64,000 bases of DNA from Candidatus Thalassarchaeaceae archaeon (lineage in GTDB: Archaea; Thermoplasmatota; Poseidoniia; Poseidoniales; Thalassarchaeaceae), in assembly GCA_029250605.1 (NCBI GenBank), contig JAQXEZ010000014.1, positions 62,001-126,000 of the forward strand, given 5' to 3'. The notes below the pieces were generated by a model, which did not search any database, had not been told where the DNA came from, and worked only from the letters and a program-made list of their open reading frames with translations. Positions 38,902 through 48,265 of the stretch are shown here, piece by piece. Both the position numbers and the translations under genes were made by a program. Numbering within the stretch: the first letter of the stretch is position 1; every line of letters begins with the position of its first letter.

Positions 38902-39972
38902 TCATTGTGAGGCTTCGAAGGCCTCTATGGCCCTGTCGATGTCCTCGTCAGTGATGTGGAGATGCGTTACCGCCCTGACTATGGAGTCTGTTTCCTCGCT
39001 CACGTCCACCCCCCGGCTAGCGAGCCTGTTGGCCACCTCCTTCGCGCTGCCTTCGTCGCATTGCACGTAGACCATGTTGGATTGGACTCCCTCCAGTTCG
39101 ACCGAGAAGGAGCTCATTCTGCTGATTGCCTCTGCGAGCCTGGATGCCCGGATGTGGTCCTCTGAGAGTCGTTCTATGTTGTTCTCCAAGGCATGAATCC
39201 CTGCCGCGGCGAGTATCCCTGATTGTCTCATCCCCCCTCCGAAGGTCTTCCTCCACCGGTGAGATCGGGAGATTGTTTCTCGGTCTCCGACTAGAACCGA
39301 ACCGACTGGGGCGCCTAGGCCCTTGGACAGGCAAACAGAGATGGTATCGAAATCCCTGACCATCCGAGCAGGGCCCGTGCCACTGCCAATCACTGCATTG
39401 AACAGCCGTGCACCATCTAAGTGGGCTCGGCAGTCGTTCTCATGGGCTACTTTGCATATCCCGTCCAGGGCTTCCTGCTGGTAAATCGACCCGCCTCCGA
39501 CGTTGGCAGTGTTCTCCGCGCATACCAATTTACAATCGGGGAAATGGGAATTGCTTCCGGCGGTCTTCCTAATCGCGTTTTGGACGCCCTCGGGTGACAT
39601 CTGCCCCCAGTCTCCGTCTACTAACGAGATGGAGCACCCGGCCAGGGATGCATACGCGCCTGATTCCCATAGGTAGATGTGGCTCTTGCGATGGGTGACT
39701 ATCTCATCGCCGTGGTTCGTTTGTGATTTTATTGCGATGTTGTTCGACATGGTTCCAGAGGGGACGAAGAGGGCTGCCTCCTTTCCCAGCATCCCTGCGA
39801 CCATCTCCTGGAGTTGTATCACTGTGGGGTCGTCTCCCCAGACGTCATCGCCGACTGCGGCCTTCGACATAGCCTCCCTCATTGGCGGCGTCGGTTGTGT
39901 GACCGTGTCACTCCGCAGGTCGACTCGGTCTCCTGGGTAATCCCTCATGGGCCTCCCTGAGGGTCCTTTCAC
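38902..39972 (-). CDS. Low-specificity L-threonine aldolase family (PLP)
   Basis: VDLRSDTVTQPTPPMREAMSKAAVGDDVWGDDPTV; CLSKGLGAPVGSVLVG Lys motif. Confidence 0.93.
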   Translation of the reverse strand: MKGPSGRPMRDYPGDRVDLRSDTVTQPTPPMREAMSKAAVGDDVWGDDPTVIQLQEMVAGMLGKEAALFVPSGTMSNNIAIKSQTNHGDEIVTHRKSHIYLWESGAYASLAGCSISLVDGDWGQMSPEGVQNAIRKTAGSNSHFPDCKLVCAENTANVGGGSIYQQEALDGICKVAHENDCRAHLDGARLFNAVIGSGTGPARMVRDFDTISVCLSKGLGAPVGSVLVGDRETISRSHRWRKTFGGGMRQSGILAAAGIHALENNIERLSEDHIRASRLAEAISRMSSFSVELEGVQSNMVYVQCDEGSAKEVANRLASRGVDVSEETDSIVRAVTHLHITDEDIDRAIEAFEASQ

Positions 39973-39998
39973 ATAACTGGTGTGTCTTCAGTGGGATG

Positions 39999-42900
39999 CT
40001 ACTTCTTCCTGATGTCCTCTGAGTACATGTACGCCTTTCCGCGGCCACCGCCGCTCGATTTCTTCTTGTTTGAGATATAGAGTATGGCCATGGTACCGAA
40101 TACGACTGCAGGTACGGCTACCATCATGACGGTCATCCATAGCGGCCTCTCGATATCGACGCACTCGATCTGTCCGCTGAGTTCCTGCTCGGTCCCGGAC
40201 GGGCACGGGGATTGCCCGATCGCGCCAGTCTCTGAGACGAAGTTGCCCGGATCCGCTGGGAGGCAGGCGATCCTGCCCTCCGTCGATTGGTAGGTACCTG
40301 GTTGGCATGGGCTTTGCGAAATCGCAGCCGAAGACGAGACGAAGTTACCTGGGTCGGCAGGGATGCATGTGTCTGCTCCCTCGTCCGGTTGGTAGTCCCC
40401 GGCCTTGCAGGTGGTCTGAGACACGGCCCCTTCCTCTGGTACGTAGTTTCCAGGGGTGGCTGAGAAGCAGGAGTCCTGTCCTCCGAATGACTGGTACTGT
40501 CCCTTGGGGCATGGTGTCTGACCGATGGAACCGAGCGAGTCTGCGTAGTTTCCAGGGGTGGCCAAATCGCATGATGGCTGGCCGGGCTCCGATTGGAATG
40601 TGCCTGCTTCGCATTGGGTCTGCGAAGACGCACCGGACTGATTCACGTAGTTCCCCGGGGAGGCTTCGATGCAGGTTGTTTGCCCGCCTGGCTGGTACTT
40701 CCCGATGGGGCAGGCCGAGACTGACGAGCCGTCTGAGCTAGCCACTTGTCCGAGTGGTGGGGTCTCGCAACCCGAGGAGCCGGCTTCGGACTGGTACTCG
40801 CCTGGTGGGCAGGGCGTAGCACCAGTTGCACCATCTAAATCGACATAGTACCCTGGTTCGGCAGGAGTGCAGGAGGCCTGGCCCGGCTCCGAGGAGTAAG
40901 CCCCGTTCTCGCATTGGGCTTGGGATGTTGCTCCTGTGGAGTAGTATCCCGGATCAGCAAGGATGCAGGAGGCCTGGCCCGAATCCGGCTGGTAGCTTCC
41001 GGCTTCGCAGGGGTTCTGATCGGTCGAGCCCTCCTCATCCGTGTAGTGTCCGGGATCAGTCTCCAAGCAGGAGTCCTGGCCGGAGGAGTTCTGGAACTCA
41101 CCGGGTTGGCAAGGTGACTGCGAGGTCTGCTGCAACCCGTTTGCGAAGAAGCCGGGTGAGGCATCGGTGCAATTTGCCTGACCTGACTGGGAGGAATATG
41201 TTCCAGTGGTGCATTGCTGTTGAGCGTCTGAGCCCTCTGATGGCACGTGGAATCCGGGGCCTGCCTGGAAGCAGGAGCTCGCTCCGGACAGCATCTGGTA
41301 TGTGCCCGGGGGGCAGGGAGTCTGCTCTTCAGAGGCGAAGCCTATCACGAAGTGTCCTGGATCTGCAATATTGCAACCGGTTGCTCCTGATGACGGTTGG
41401 TATGATCCTGCAGGGCATTGATCCTGACGAGTTGATCCTTCGTCCGAAACATAGTTGCCCGGATCAGCGAGTAAGCAAGAGACCTGGCCTGAATCCGGTT
41501 GGAAGCTACCGGCTTCGCAATTGGTTTGAGCAGAAGAGCCTGCATTCCCGACGAAGTTACCTTCACTGGCATCAATGCAATCTGTCTGACCGGAGCTTGG
41601 CTGGTATGTCCCAGGGCTGCATGGGAATTGCTCGTAGGGATGAACTCCGGCAGCGTAGTGTCCTGGATCGGCATCGAGGCAATACCCGTTTGCATCGTAG
41701 GTCCCGGGGGTGATGCAGCCTTCGGGGAACGGATCGAGGATGTTGACTATCCCATCGTCGTCATTGTCTCTCTCGCTCATCAAAGCATGTCTGCCGGCAC
41801 CAAGATCGACATATGCTGGCACGTCGCTGTCGACGCCTTCGCCCAGTCCGAGTGTTCCCTCTACATGGGCCCCCCAGCAGTATACCGACGCATTGGTCGC
41901 GATCGCGCAGGTATGACGGGCACCCGCCGATATTTCGGCCAATCCTAGTCCAGATGGCATCAGGACGGTTACGGCGGTCGAACTGTTGTTTGTGGTGCCG
42001 TCACCGAGCTGGCCGTAATCGTTCCACCCCCAGCACATTGCACTACTATCATCGAGAATAGCGCAGCTGTGTGCATTTCCGGTATCTATCGATATTGCTG
42101 TTCTTCCTTGGGGCAATTGTACGGCCCTTGGGTAGGTAGAGTTGTTTGTGCTGCCATCACCGACCTGCCCGCGATCATTCGATCCCCAGCAATGCACCGA
42201 CCCGTCGTCGAGTATCCCGCATGTGTGGTATGCGCCAAGATCGAGTGCGACCAAAGAGCGGTTAGTTGGAATCACGGACATAGGCGTAGGGACGTTCCTG
42301 TTGTTATATGTCCCGTCACCGAGATGGCCGTTGAAGTTCCGCCCCCAGCACATCCCGCTGCCATTGTCGAGGATGACGCAGGTAGAGTCGAAATCGGCAC
42401 TTACCGATACCGCATGCCGACCCGTAGGGAGTTCGATTTGAGTCGGGGCGACTCTTCTATCGTAGTCACCGGTTCCTAGCTGACCATTCGAGTTGTCCCC
42501 CCAGCACCATACGGACATATCTGGTTCCGTTATAGCACAAGTGTGATGAACACCGGTAACCGCGGTGATGAAAGTCCTACTCCCGGCCATGACAGAAGGA
42601 CCATGTGGATTGTAGCATGATCCGCCGCAACTAATGTGGTTATGACCGATCTGACCATTGCTGTCCTCGCCCCAGATAAACGTCGTGCCGTTTGCCGTTA
42701 GGGCAGCTGTATGATGACCACCAGGACTCGTCTCAATGATGTCAGTGAGGCAGCACGAGGTTGAGTCAACTTGGTTGACGCTGACTGGAGTGTGTTCGTT
42801 CTGATTCGAGCCCCCGTTCCCCAAGTATCCCGAGCCTGAGTCCCTGCCCCAGCATTTCATCTGATTATTGTCCATAACCACACAGGTGTAGTTAAACGCT

Positions 42901-43106
42901 GCTCCAATTGCAGTCAGGGAATGTATCGACCCTACGGTTGAGCCTGGGAAGTTGAGGCCAGAGTGGGTATTAGAGGAGATAGTTTTGTCGTCTATTTCCT
43001 CTCTATATTCGGATTGAAATCCCATGGACATGGACATCCCTAGGAACAGTAGAGATAGGACTAGCGCAAGGGTTCTTTTGGGTACATACTGGGTGCTCAT
43101 AGTCAC
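39999..43106 (-). CDS. Surface protein: RCC1 repeats plus ~15 cysteine-rich (GCC2/GCC3, ephrin-receptor-like) repeats and C-terminal TM
   Basis: N-terminal hydrophobic signal; repeated [26 protein letters not shown] (RCC1); repeated [23 protein letters not shown]; C-terminal TM and basic tail. Confidence 0.9.
   Translation of the reverse strand: [1035 protein letters not shown]
40157..41690 (-). repeat. ~102-nt tandem coding repeat (about 15 copies of a ~34-aa Cys-rich unit)
   Basis: Repeated protein unit xxPGxYxxxxGxxxQxxCxxGxYQxxxGQxxC within ORF 39999..43106. Confidence 0.85.
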
Positions 43107-43200
43107 CGAAGCATAATACCTGTATTAACGGTTTTTTCAGAAATGCTAGATTTCGGAGCCATATGGTCAAACTAATTTGCGAGATGCCTCACGTAGAGAC

Positions 43201-44460
43201 ATGGCAGAGCATGGGGTGGATGTGGAATCCTTCCTATCTGACAACTGCCCGCCCATGGGAATCTACGAGACGCTGTACGCATTCAGGGACTCTTTCGGGA
43301 GCTTCATGGGGACCGAGGGCACGCACCCGTGGTCCCAGGGCTTCCCTCTCACGACTCCCCTGGAGGATTTCGGTGGCCCTTCGCTCCCCGATAGCATAGA
43401 TGTCACTTGGCAGGACCGTTTCTATCCCAAGGCATGGGGTCATCCGGAGTTGCGCAATGCGATTGCGGGTTACTACAACACCCAGTACGATTCCGAAATC
43501 ACCCCAGAGAACGTGATGGTGTTCGCAGGGGGGAGGCCCGGGATTTACACCGTATTGGCGTTCCTGAAGGAGAGCGTTCAGGCGAGGATCGGTAACATAG
43601 AGTGGCCGGCGTATCTTGACATCATGGAGCAGACGAAGACAAGCTTCCAGATTGTCCCATTCACCAAGGGGAACAACTTCCACCCGAGCAACGAAGAGTA
43701 CTTCGATCGCACTGGCCTGAATGCAAAGACCCGTCTAATGCCGATAATTTCCAACCCGCAGAACCCATCCGGTCAGACTCGATGGGGGGATGAGCTAGAG
43801 CACCTGATCCAGTTGGCGGAGCAGCCGAAGAATGGGATTCTTCTTGATGAGGCATACGAGATGTTCCATTCCCCCTCGGTGAGTGGCATCCAATTCGTGC
43901 AGGATTTGGATGGGAGCAACGTGTTCATTGCCGGAGCATGCACAAAGGGCCTCCAGTCTCCCGGCATTCGTGTTGGGTGGATAGTCGCCAGCAAGAAGAA
44001 CATCGAGACCCTATCGAACTACTCCAGCTTCGGCATGGGAGGAGTCAGTCACCCATCGCAGCTCTATGCAGTCAAGCTTCTGGAGCCGGGGCGGGTGAAG
44101 AGAGCCAGGAAGGCCGTGGAAGAGCATTACAATTGGCAACGAGAGAGATATGGGAAGGCATTCGAAGACATGGGCCTAGGGGTGTACACAGGAGATGGTG
44201 GTTTCTACCACTGGCTAGAACTACCCGAGGGGATGGAGAGCGCTGAGCTGAACAAGAGGCTGTTCAAGCACGGCGCAGCAATACTCTGTGCATCTGATTG
44301 CGACATGGCTCGACCTCATTCGAAGGAACTGGGTTATGTCACTCCATATTCTCGCTTCTTCCGCTTTTCTTTTGGCCCTCTACTCCCAGAAACATTCGAG
44401 TCTGACATTCAACTTTTCAGTGAAGTTCTTGATGAATACAGGCTCGAAGTTGGGAGTTGA
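43201..44460 (+). CDS. Class I/II PLP-dependent aminotransferase
   Basis: ISNPQNPSGQTRWGDELEHLI, ILLDEAYEMFHS, FIAGACTKGLQSPGIRVGWIVAS. Start placed at MAEHGVDVESF; ORF extends to 43177. Confidence 0.9.
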   Translation: MAEHGVDVESFLSDNCPPMGIYETLYAFRDSFGSFMGTEGTHPWSQGFPLTTPLEDFGGPSLPDSIDVTWQDRFYPKAWGHPELRNAIAGYYNTQYDSEITPENVMVFAGGRPGIYTVLAFLKESVQARIGNIEWPAYLDIMEQTKTSFQIVPFTKGNNFHPSNEEYFDRTGLNAKTRLMPIISNPQNPSGQTRWGDELEHLIQLAEQPKNGILLDEAYEMFHSPSVSGIQFVQDLDGSNVFIAGACTKGLQSPGIRVGWIVASKKNIETLSNYSSFGMGGVSHPSQLYAVKLLEPGRVKRARKAVEEHYNWQRERYGKAFEDMGLGVYTGDGGFYHWLELPEGMESAELNKRLFKHGAAILCASDCDMARPHSKELGYVTPYSRFFRFSFGPLLPETFESDIQLFSEVLDEYRLEVGS

Positions 44461-46004
44461 ATCCGGTCAAAGCCTTAAGTGATGGTTTTCCTCCAAAAGC
44501 CGTGGCGACAGGACCGACCGCAGAACAGGCTGCCAAACTTGCCCAAGCAACATACAAAGAATTCTTGGAAGAGCCTGAGCGTTCGAAGCAAATTGCGAAT
44601 ATCCCGAAGCTATTGAAGAAGTTCGAGGGTAACTATGGGACTATGGTCAAAGGCCTACAGAAGAAGTATGGAAAGGTGACTAAGAAGTCTGCGGCACCGG
44701 ATCCAGAGCCGGAGCCGGAGCCAGTGAAGAAGGAGAAGGCACCCTCGGATCCGAAGGCCGCGGAAGCTGCTGCGAAGGCCGCAGAAGCTGCTGCGAAGGC
44801 CGAGGCCCTTGCTGCACAGGCTGAACTGAAGAAGGCGAAGAAGGCACAGATGGGTGATGCCAAGGCCGCTGCGAAGGAAGCGAAGGCTGTCGCAAAGGCC
44901 GAGATCGAAGCAAAGAAGGCCCAGGCTGGGAGGAAGGCTGCAGAGAAACAAGCTGAAGCCGCGAAGAAGGCACTCGAAGAACTGAAGACTTCGTCGAGGC
45001 TCTCTCCTGAAGAGCTCAAGGAGAGAGAGAGGGAACTCAAGGAGAAGGTGAAGACGGAGACTGCCGCTGGCAAGGAATTCGGGAAGGAAGCGAAGGACAC
45101 TATGGCTGAAGCAAAGAAGCTGGGTTCGGAGGTCGCCAAGGAAGGCAAGGCTGCGGCGAAGGCAGAGGCGGAGCTCATGAAGGCCAAGATGGAAAGGAAG
45201 GTTGCTGAGAAGCAGATCAAGGCATCTGGCAAGGCGAAGTCGAAGGCGGAACAGCAACTAGAGGAATTCAGGGCAAAGCGAGAGTTGGCCGAATCGCAGA
45301 TGGAAGATACGATGGCGAAGAAGGAGGAGGCTCTGGAGGCCTCGAAGGCCGAGGCCACTGAGGCAAAGGGTGCCCTGAAGGACGTAAAGGACCAGATGAA
45401 GACTGAGATGGCTGCTGCCAAGACTCTGGCGAAGGAAGTGAATGCCAAGCAGAAGGAGATACTCAGGGTCGAGGAGGAGGCGAAGAAGGCCGAGGCCCAG
45501 AAGCTACAGGTCCAGAAAGAGATTGAGGACAGCAGGAAGTTCAAGTCCGAGACGGCCAAGGAGGCCGAGCGGGTAGAGGCAGAGGTTGCCAAGATGCAGA
45601 GCGAGATGAAGGGGAAGGAGGAGGCCCTCGTGGGAGTTGAGACTGCGGCAATGAAGGCTGAGAGGGAGGCTGCTCATGCCGAGTTGAATCTGAAGGCCAA
45701 CCTAATGGACAGAGAGGAGTTGATCTTGGAAAGAGTCGGCCTAAAGGCCGTTCAGGTAAACTGGGCACAGATTGGGGAGGCCGAGGATCAGAGGCCGGAC
45801 GACCTAACCAGGATCCAAGGGCTTGACGAATTCGCGCAGAAGAAGTTGAATTCTCTGGGAATTCACACCTATGACCAACTGTCAAGGATGGACCCACTCA
45901 CAGCAGAGGTAGTCAATGACGCCATGGAGTTCACACCCGGCAGGGTCACCAAGATGATGTGGTCGCAACAGGCAACGCAACTGATGCACGAAAGAGGCCG
46001 CTGA
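44457..46004 (+). CDS. Ala/Lys/Glu-rich coiled-coil protein with C-terminal HhH-like module
   Basis: Long coiled coil; C-terminal NWAQIGEAEDQRPDDLTRIQGLDEFAQKKLNSLGIHTYDQLSRMDPLTAEVVNDAMEFTPGRVTKMMWSQQA. TTG start predicted. Confidence 0.75.
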   Translation: MNPVKALSDGFPPKAVATGPTAEQAAKLAQATYKEFLEEPERSKQIANIPKLLKKFEGNYGTMVKGLQKKYGKVTKKSAAPDPEPEPEPVKKEKAPSDPKAAEAAAKAAEAAAKAEALAAQAELKKAKKAQMGDAKAAAKEAKAVAKAEIEAKKAQAGRKAAEKQAEAAKKALEELKTSSRLSPEELKERERELKEKVKTETAAGKEFGKEAKDTMAEAKKLGSEVAKEGKAAAKAEAELMKAKMERKVAEKQIKASGKAKSKAEQQLEEFRAKRELAESQMEDTMAKKEEALEASKAEATEAKGALKDVKDQMKTEMAAAKTLAKEVNAKQKEILRVEEEAKKAEAQKLQVQKEIEDSRKFKSETAKEAERVEAEVAKMQSEMKGKEEALVGVETAAMKAEREAAHAELNLKANLMDREELILERVGLKAVQVNWAQIGEAEDQRPDDLTRIQGLDEFAQKKLNSLGIHTYDQLSRMDPLTAEVVNDAMEFTPGRVTKMMWSQQATQLMHERGR

Positions 46005-46586
46005 TCACTCGGCCGGGGCATAAATCTGGAATCCGCTTAGAGGCGGGGTGTATACATGCAAGTTGATCAGGTTGGAGTTCTCCTCGTTGGATACGCGGTG
46101 GATGTCTGGCTCGGCTGCGGCGCAGACCTCGCCGGGCATGTATCTCCTGTCAGAGACTGGATATGCTAGGCCGTCTCCATTGGTCTCGTAAACGGTCTCG
46201 GTGGATACTCCGGAGGCAATCAGGAATGCGCAGTCGCTTCCAACGTGGTCGTGGATTGGGGTATCTTGGCCCGGCTTCCAGCATATGGCTACTAGCTCGT
46301 AGTGCTCGGTCCTCTTGATCACGTTCCTCTGATATCCGTCATCGGAATATCCTATGCAATCCTCCAATGCCGCGATGTTGACATCCAGAGATGAAAGCCT
46401 CGAGTCGAGTTCGTCCAAGCCAGGTCTTCTGTCTATGCCATCGAGCCACATTGTGAGGTCCCGCAGGCCATCACATTGGGACAGAAGGTCTGCACGAACA
46501 TCATCAGATAGAGGGGCATGCGTCACCACATCCCTCGCACGTGGGGATGGCTCAAGACTCTTCTGACAAAACACGCGCTTGCCCAT
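46005..46586 (-). CDS. Cysteine dioxygenase type I family (cupin)
   Basis: YELVAICWKPGQDTPIHDHVGSDCAFLIASGVSTETVYE...DIHRVSNEENSNLINLHVYTPPL. Confidence 0.85.
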   Translation of the reverse strand: MGKRVFCQKSLEPSPRARDVVTHAPLSDDVRADLLSQCDGLRDLTMWLDGIDRRPGLDELDSRLSSLDVNIAALEDCIGYSDDGYQRNVIKRTEHYELVAICWKPGQDTPIHDHVGSDCAFLIASGVSTETVYETNGDGLAYPVSDRRYMPGEVCAAAEPDIHRVSNEENSNLINLHVYTPPLSGFQIYAPAE

Positions 46587-46603
46587 TAAAGATGGAAGGC
46601 AGA

Positions 46604-46975
46604 CTAGTTGACCAAGGAAAACTGTCCGGTTATCTTGTCGATCTGGTCCCTGGGTCCAGGACCGATTCCCACAACCGTCTCGGTCCCAGGTGGAATCTCA
46701 GTATGCCCGGCATCGGTGACCAAGTGGCACACCAAGCCCGCCTTCTTGGCTCTGGAATGAGCCTCTTTGAGGGAAACTAGGTCGGGGACCTTACAGACAA
46801 TTTTTCTCGCCCCCCTCCTAAGATATCGATCTAGTGACCTAGGATTGCTTCTTTTTGCCGAGAGGACACACTCCGCCGAGGCGTGAGCGCATTGTGCAGC
46901 CAGTTTTCCCTTCGACAGTTGCAAGTCCTGCCTAGTGACGAGGACCATAGTGAGTTCGTCAGTTGGGGGCACCAT
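46604..46975 (-). CDS. pth2: Peptidyl-tRNA hydrolase 2
   Basis: VLVTRQDLQLSKGKLAAQCAHASAECVL; VTDAGHTEIPPGTETVVGIGPGP. Confidence 0.95.
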   Translation of the reverse strand: MVPPTDELTMVLVTRQDLQLSKGKLAAQCAHASAECVLSAKRSNPRSLDRYLRRGARKIVCKVPDLVSLKEAHSRAKKAGLVCHLVTDAGHTEIPPGTETVVGIGPGPRDQIDKITGQFSLVN

Positions 46976-47612
46976 CTCTCACCGATTCCAATGCCCGAGA
47001 AGGCCGGTGTCTGGACATCATTTCACCCAAGGGGGATGCCATCCATGCAACGAACAGTACGTTACCTGCTACGTGGTACAAGTCAAAGACCAAACCGTTC
47101 AACAAGTAGGGAACCAGCATCGAGGAGCCGGCTTCAAACAGGATGCTTAGTGAAACGAACCAGTTGAATGCTAAACCGGATACGGCTGCGATTACAGCCA
47201 GAAGGCCGATTCTGACTCTCCCCTCAATGAGGATTCGATTCGCAAACAGCGCGCCAGCGATGCCGATAGCACCCCACCCTATCGCCTGGAAAAGGGTCCA
47301 GGGGCCGTGACCGAGGAGCAGGACGTTCGATGCTAGTGCGACGGTGGCAGCGAGTGCGATAGCACGAGGCGCTCCATAGTACGCGCCCGTCAATAAGACG
47401 AGAACCGTCACTGGCTGAACATTTGGGATTGGGTCTAGGAGAATCCTGCCCGAGACTCCGAAGACTGCGAGTAGGACTAGCATCCCCCACTGACTCTGAT
47501 CCATCAAAGAGCGCTCGCTCCTAATCAGAGAAAGTACTATGATCGATAGGATTGCAATATTTAGGAAAAGTGACTGGTTTGGCGTGATAGCAATATTATG
47601 GAAGTCGTACAA
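46959..47612 (-). CDS. ECF transporter S component-like membrane protein
   Basis: GRILLDPIPNVQPVTVLVLLTGAYYGAPRAIALAATVALASNVLLLGHGPWTLFQAIGWGAIGIAGALFA. Confidence 0.75.
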   Translation of the reverse strand: MYDFHNIAITPNQSLFLNIAILSIIVLSLIRSERSLMDQSQWGMLVLLAVFGVSGRILLDPIPNVQPVTVLVLLTGAYYGAPRAIALAATVALASNVLLLGHGPWTLFQAIGWGAIGIAGALFANRILIEGRVRIGLLAVIAAVSGLAFNWFVSLSILFEAGSSMLVPYLLNGLVFDLYHVAGNVLFVAWMASPLGEMMSRHRPSRALESVRDGAPN

Positions 47613-47663
47613 TCAATCACCCCGTCCCTCTGCCTACCCGTCACCACTTCATACTTACTAATC

Positions 47664-48215
47664 TCACCATGTGCCAACACTCCAAGAAATTACGTCGCCC
47701 TCGGACATTACCAAGTCGCCGATGCCGACCATGGACGTCGCCCCGTTGTGGTCTAGGTTCCAATAGGCCCCGTTGAAGTCACCCGTCATGGTGTCTGCAT
47801 TCAGACCTCCGATAGTGTGGACGAAATGGCCCCATTGTCCTACATCATAACCGACCGACAGGGGCCCACTTACCACTCTGGTAGAGTCCATCATGAAGTC
47901 CAATCCATTGGAGTACCCCTCGAATCCGCCGACGCATGCCCCCGTTCTGTTGAGGTTCTTGTTCACACCCAAATCGGACCCATCGGCCCCGATCATGGTG
48001 ACGCCCTCGGAGAACTCTTCATGCGGCGAGGATGCAGGGAAGTGCACGCAGATAGCCTGCTTGCCTTCCCACTCGGTTGGGAGGCCGTCGTGGGCAGATT
48101 CGTTGTCGTCGATGAATTTGGAAGCCTCTTCGGAAAGGATGTCCTGAATTGGGGGGGCTAGGACTATCAAAGCGAGCAATGCTACGGCTGACGCTGGTTT
48201 CAGAAAATCAGACAT
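47664..48215 (-). CDS. DUF4430 (transcobalamin-like C-terminal domain) secreted/anchored protein
   Basis: N-terminal hydrophobic segment; HFVHTIGGLNADTMTGDFNGAYWNLDHNGATSMVGIGDLVMSEGDVISWSVGTW. Confidence 0.7.
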   Translation of the reverse strand: MSDFLKPASAVALLALIVLAPPIQDILSEEASKFIDDNESAHDGLPTEWEGKQAICVHFPASSPHEEFSEGVTMIGADGSDLGVNKNLNRTGACVGGFEGYSNGLDFMMDSTRVVSGPLSVGYDVGQWGHFVHTIGGLNADTMTGDFNGAYWNLDHNGATSMVGIGDLVMSEGDVISWSVGTW

Positions 48216-48265
48216 GGATTACTATGTTACAGAAATTGGTCTATCAAGTTAACTTTCTTTGGGTA

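Noticed and set aside
40157-41690. Regular ~102-nt repeat could be mistaken for a CRISPR array
   Set aside because: Periodicity is fully explained by in-frame ~34-aa Cys-rich protein repeats; units are diverged and have no conserved repeat/unique spacer structure.
43163-43399. Short plus-strand ORF overlapping the aminotransferase 5' end
   Set aside because: Out-of-frame alternative of the aminotransferase start region, no independent support.
44633-45592. Minus-strand 319-aa ORF antisense to the coiled-coil gene
   Set aside because: Ser/Phe/Ala-rich translation is the expected antisense image of GAA/GCG/AAG-rich coiled-coil codons.
44700-45700. Low-complexity gcgaaggc-type nucleotide repetition
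   Set aside because: Explained by Ala/Lys/Glu coiled-coil codon usage rather than a separate repeat element.
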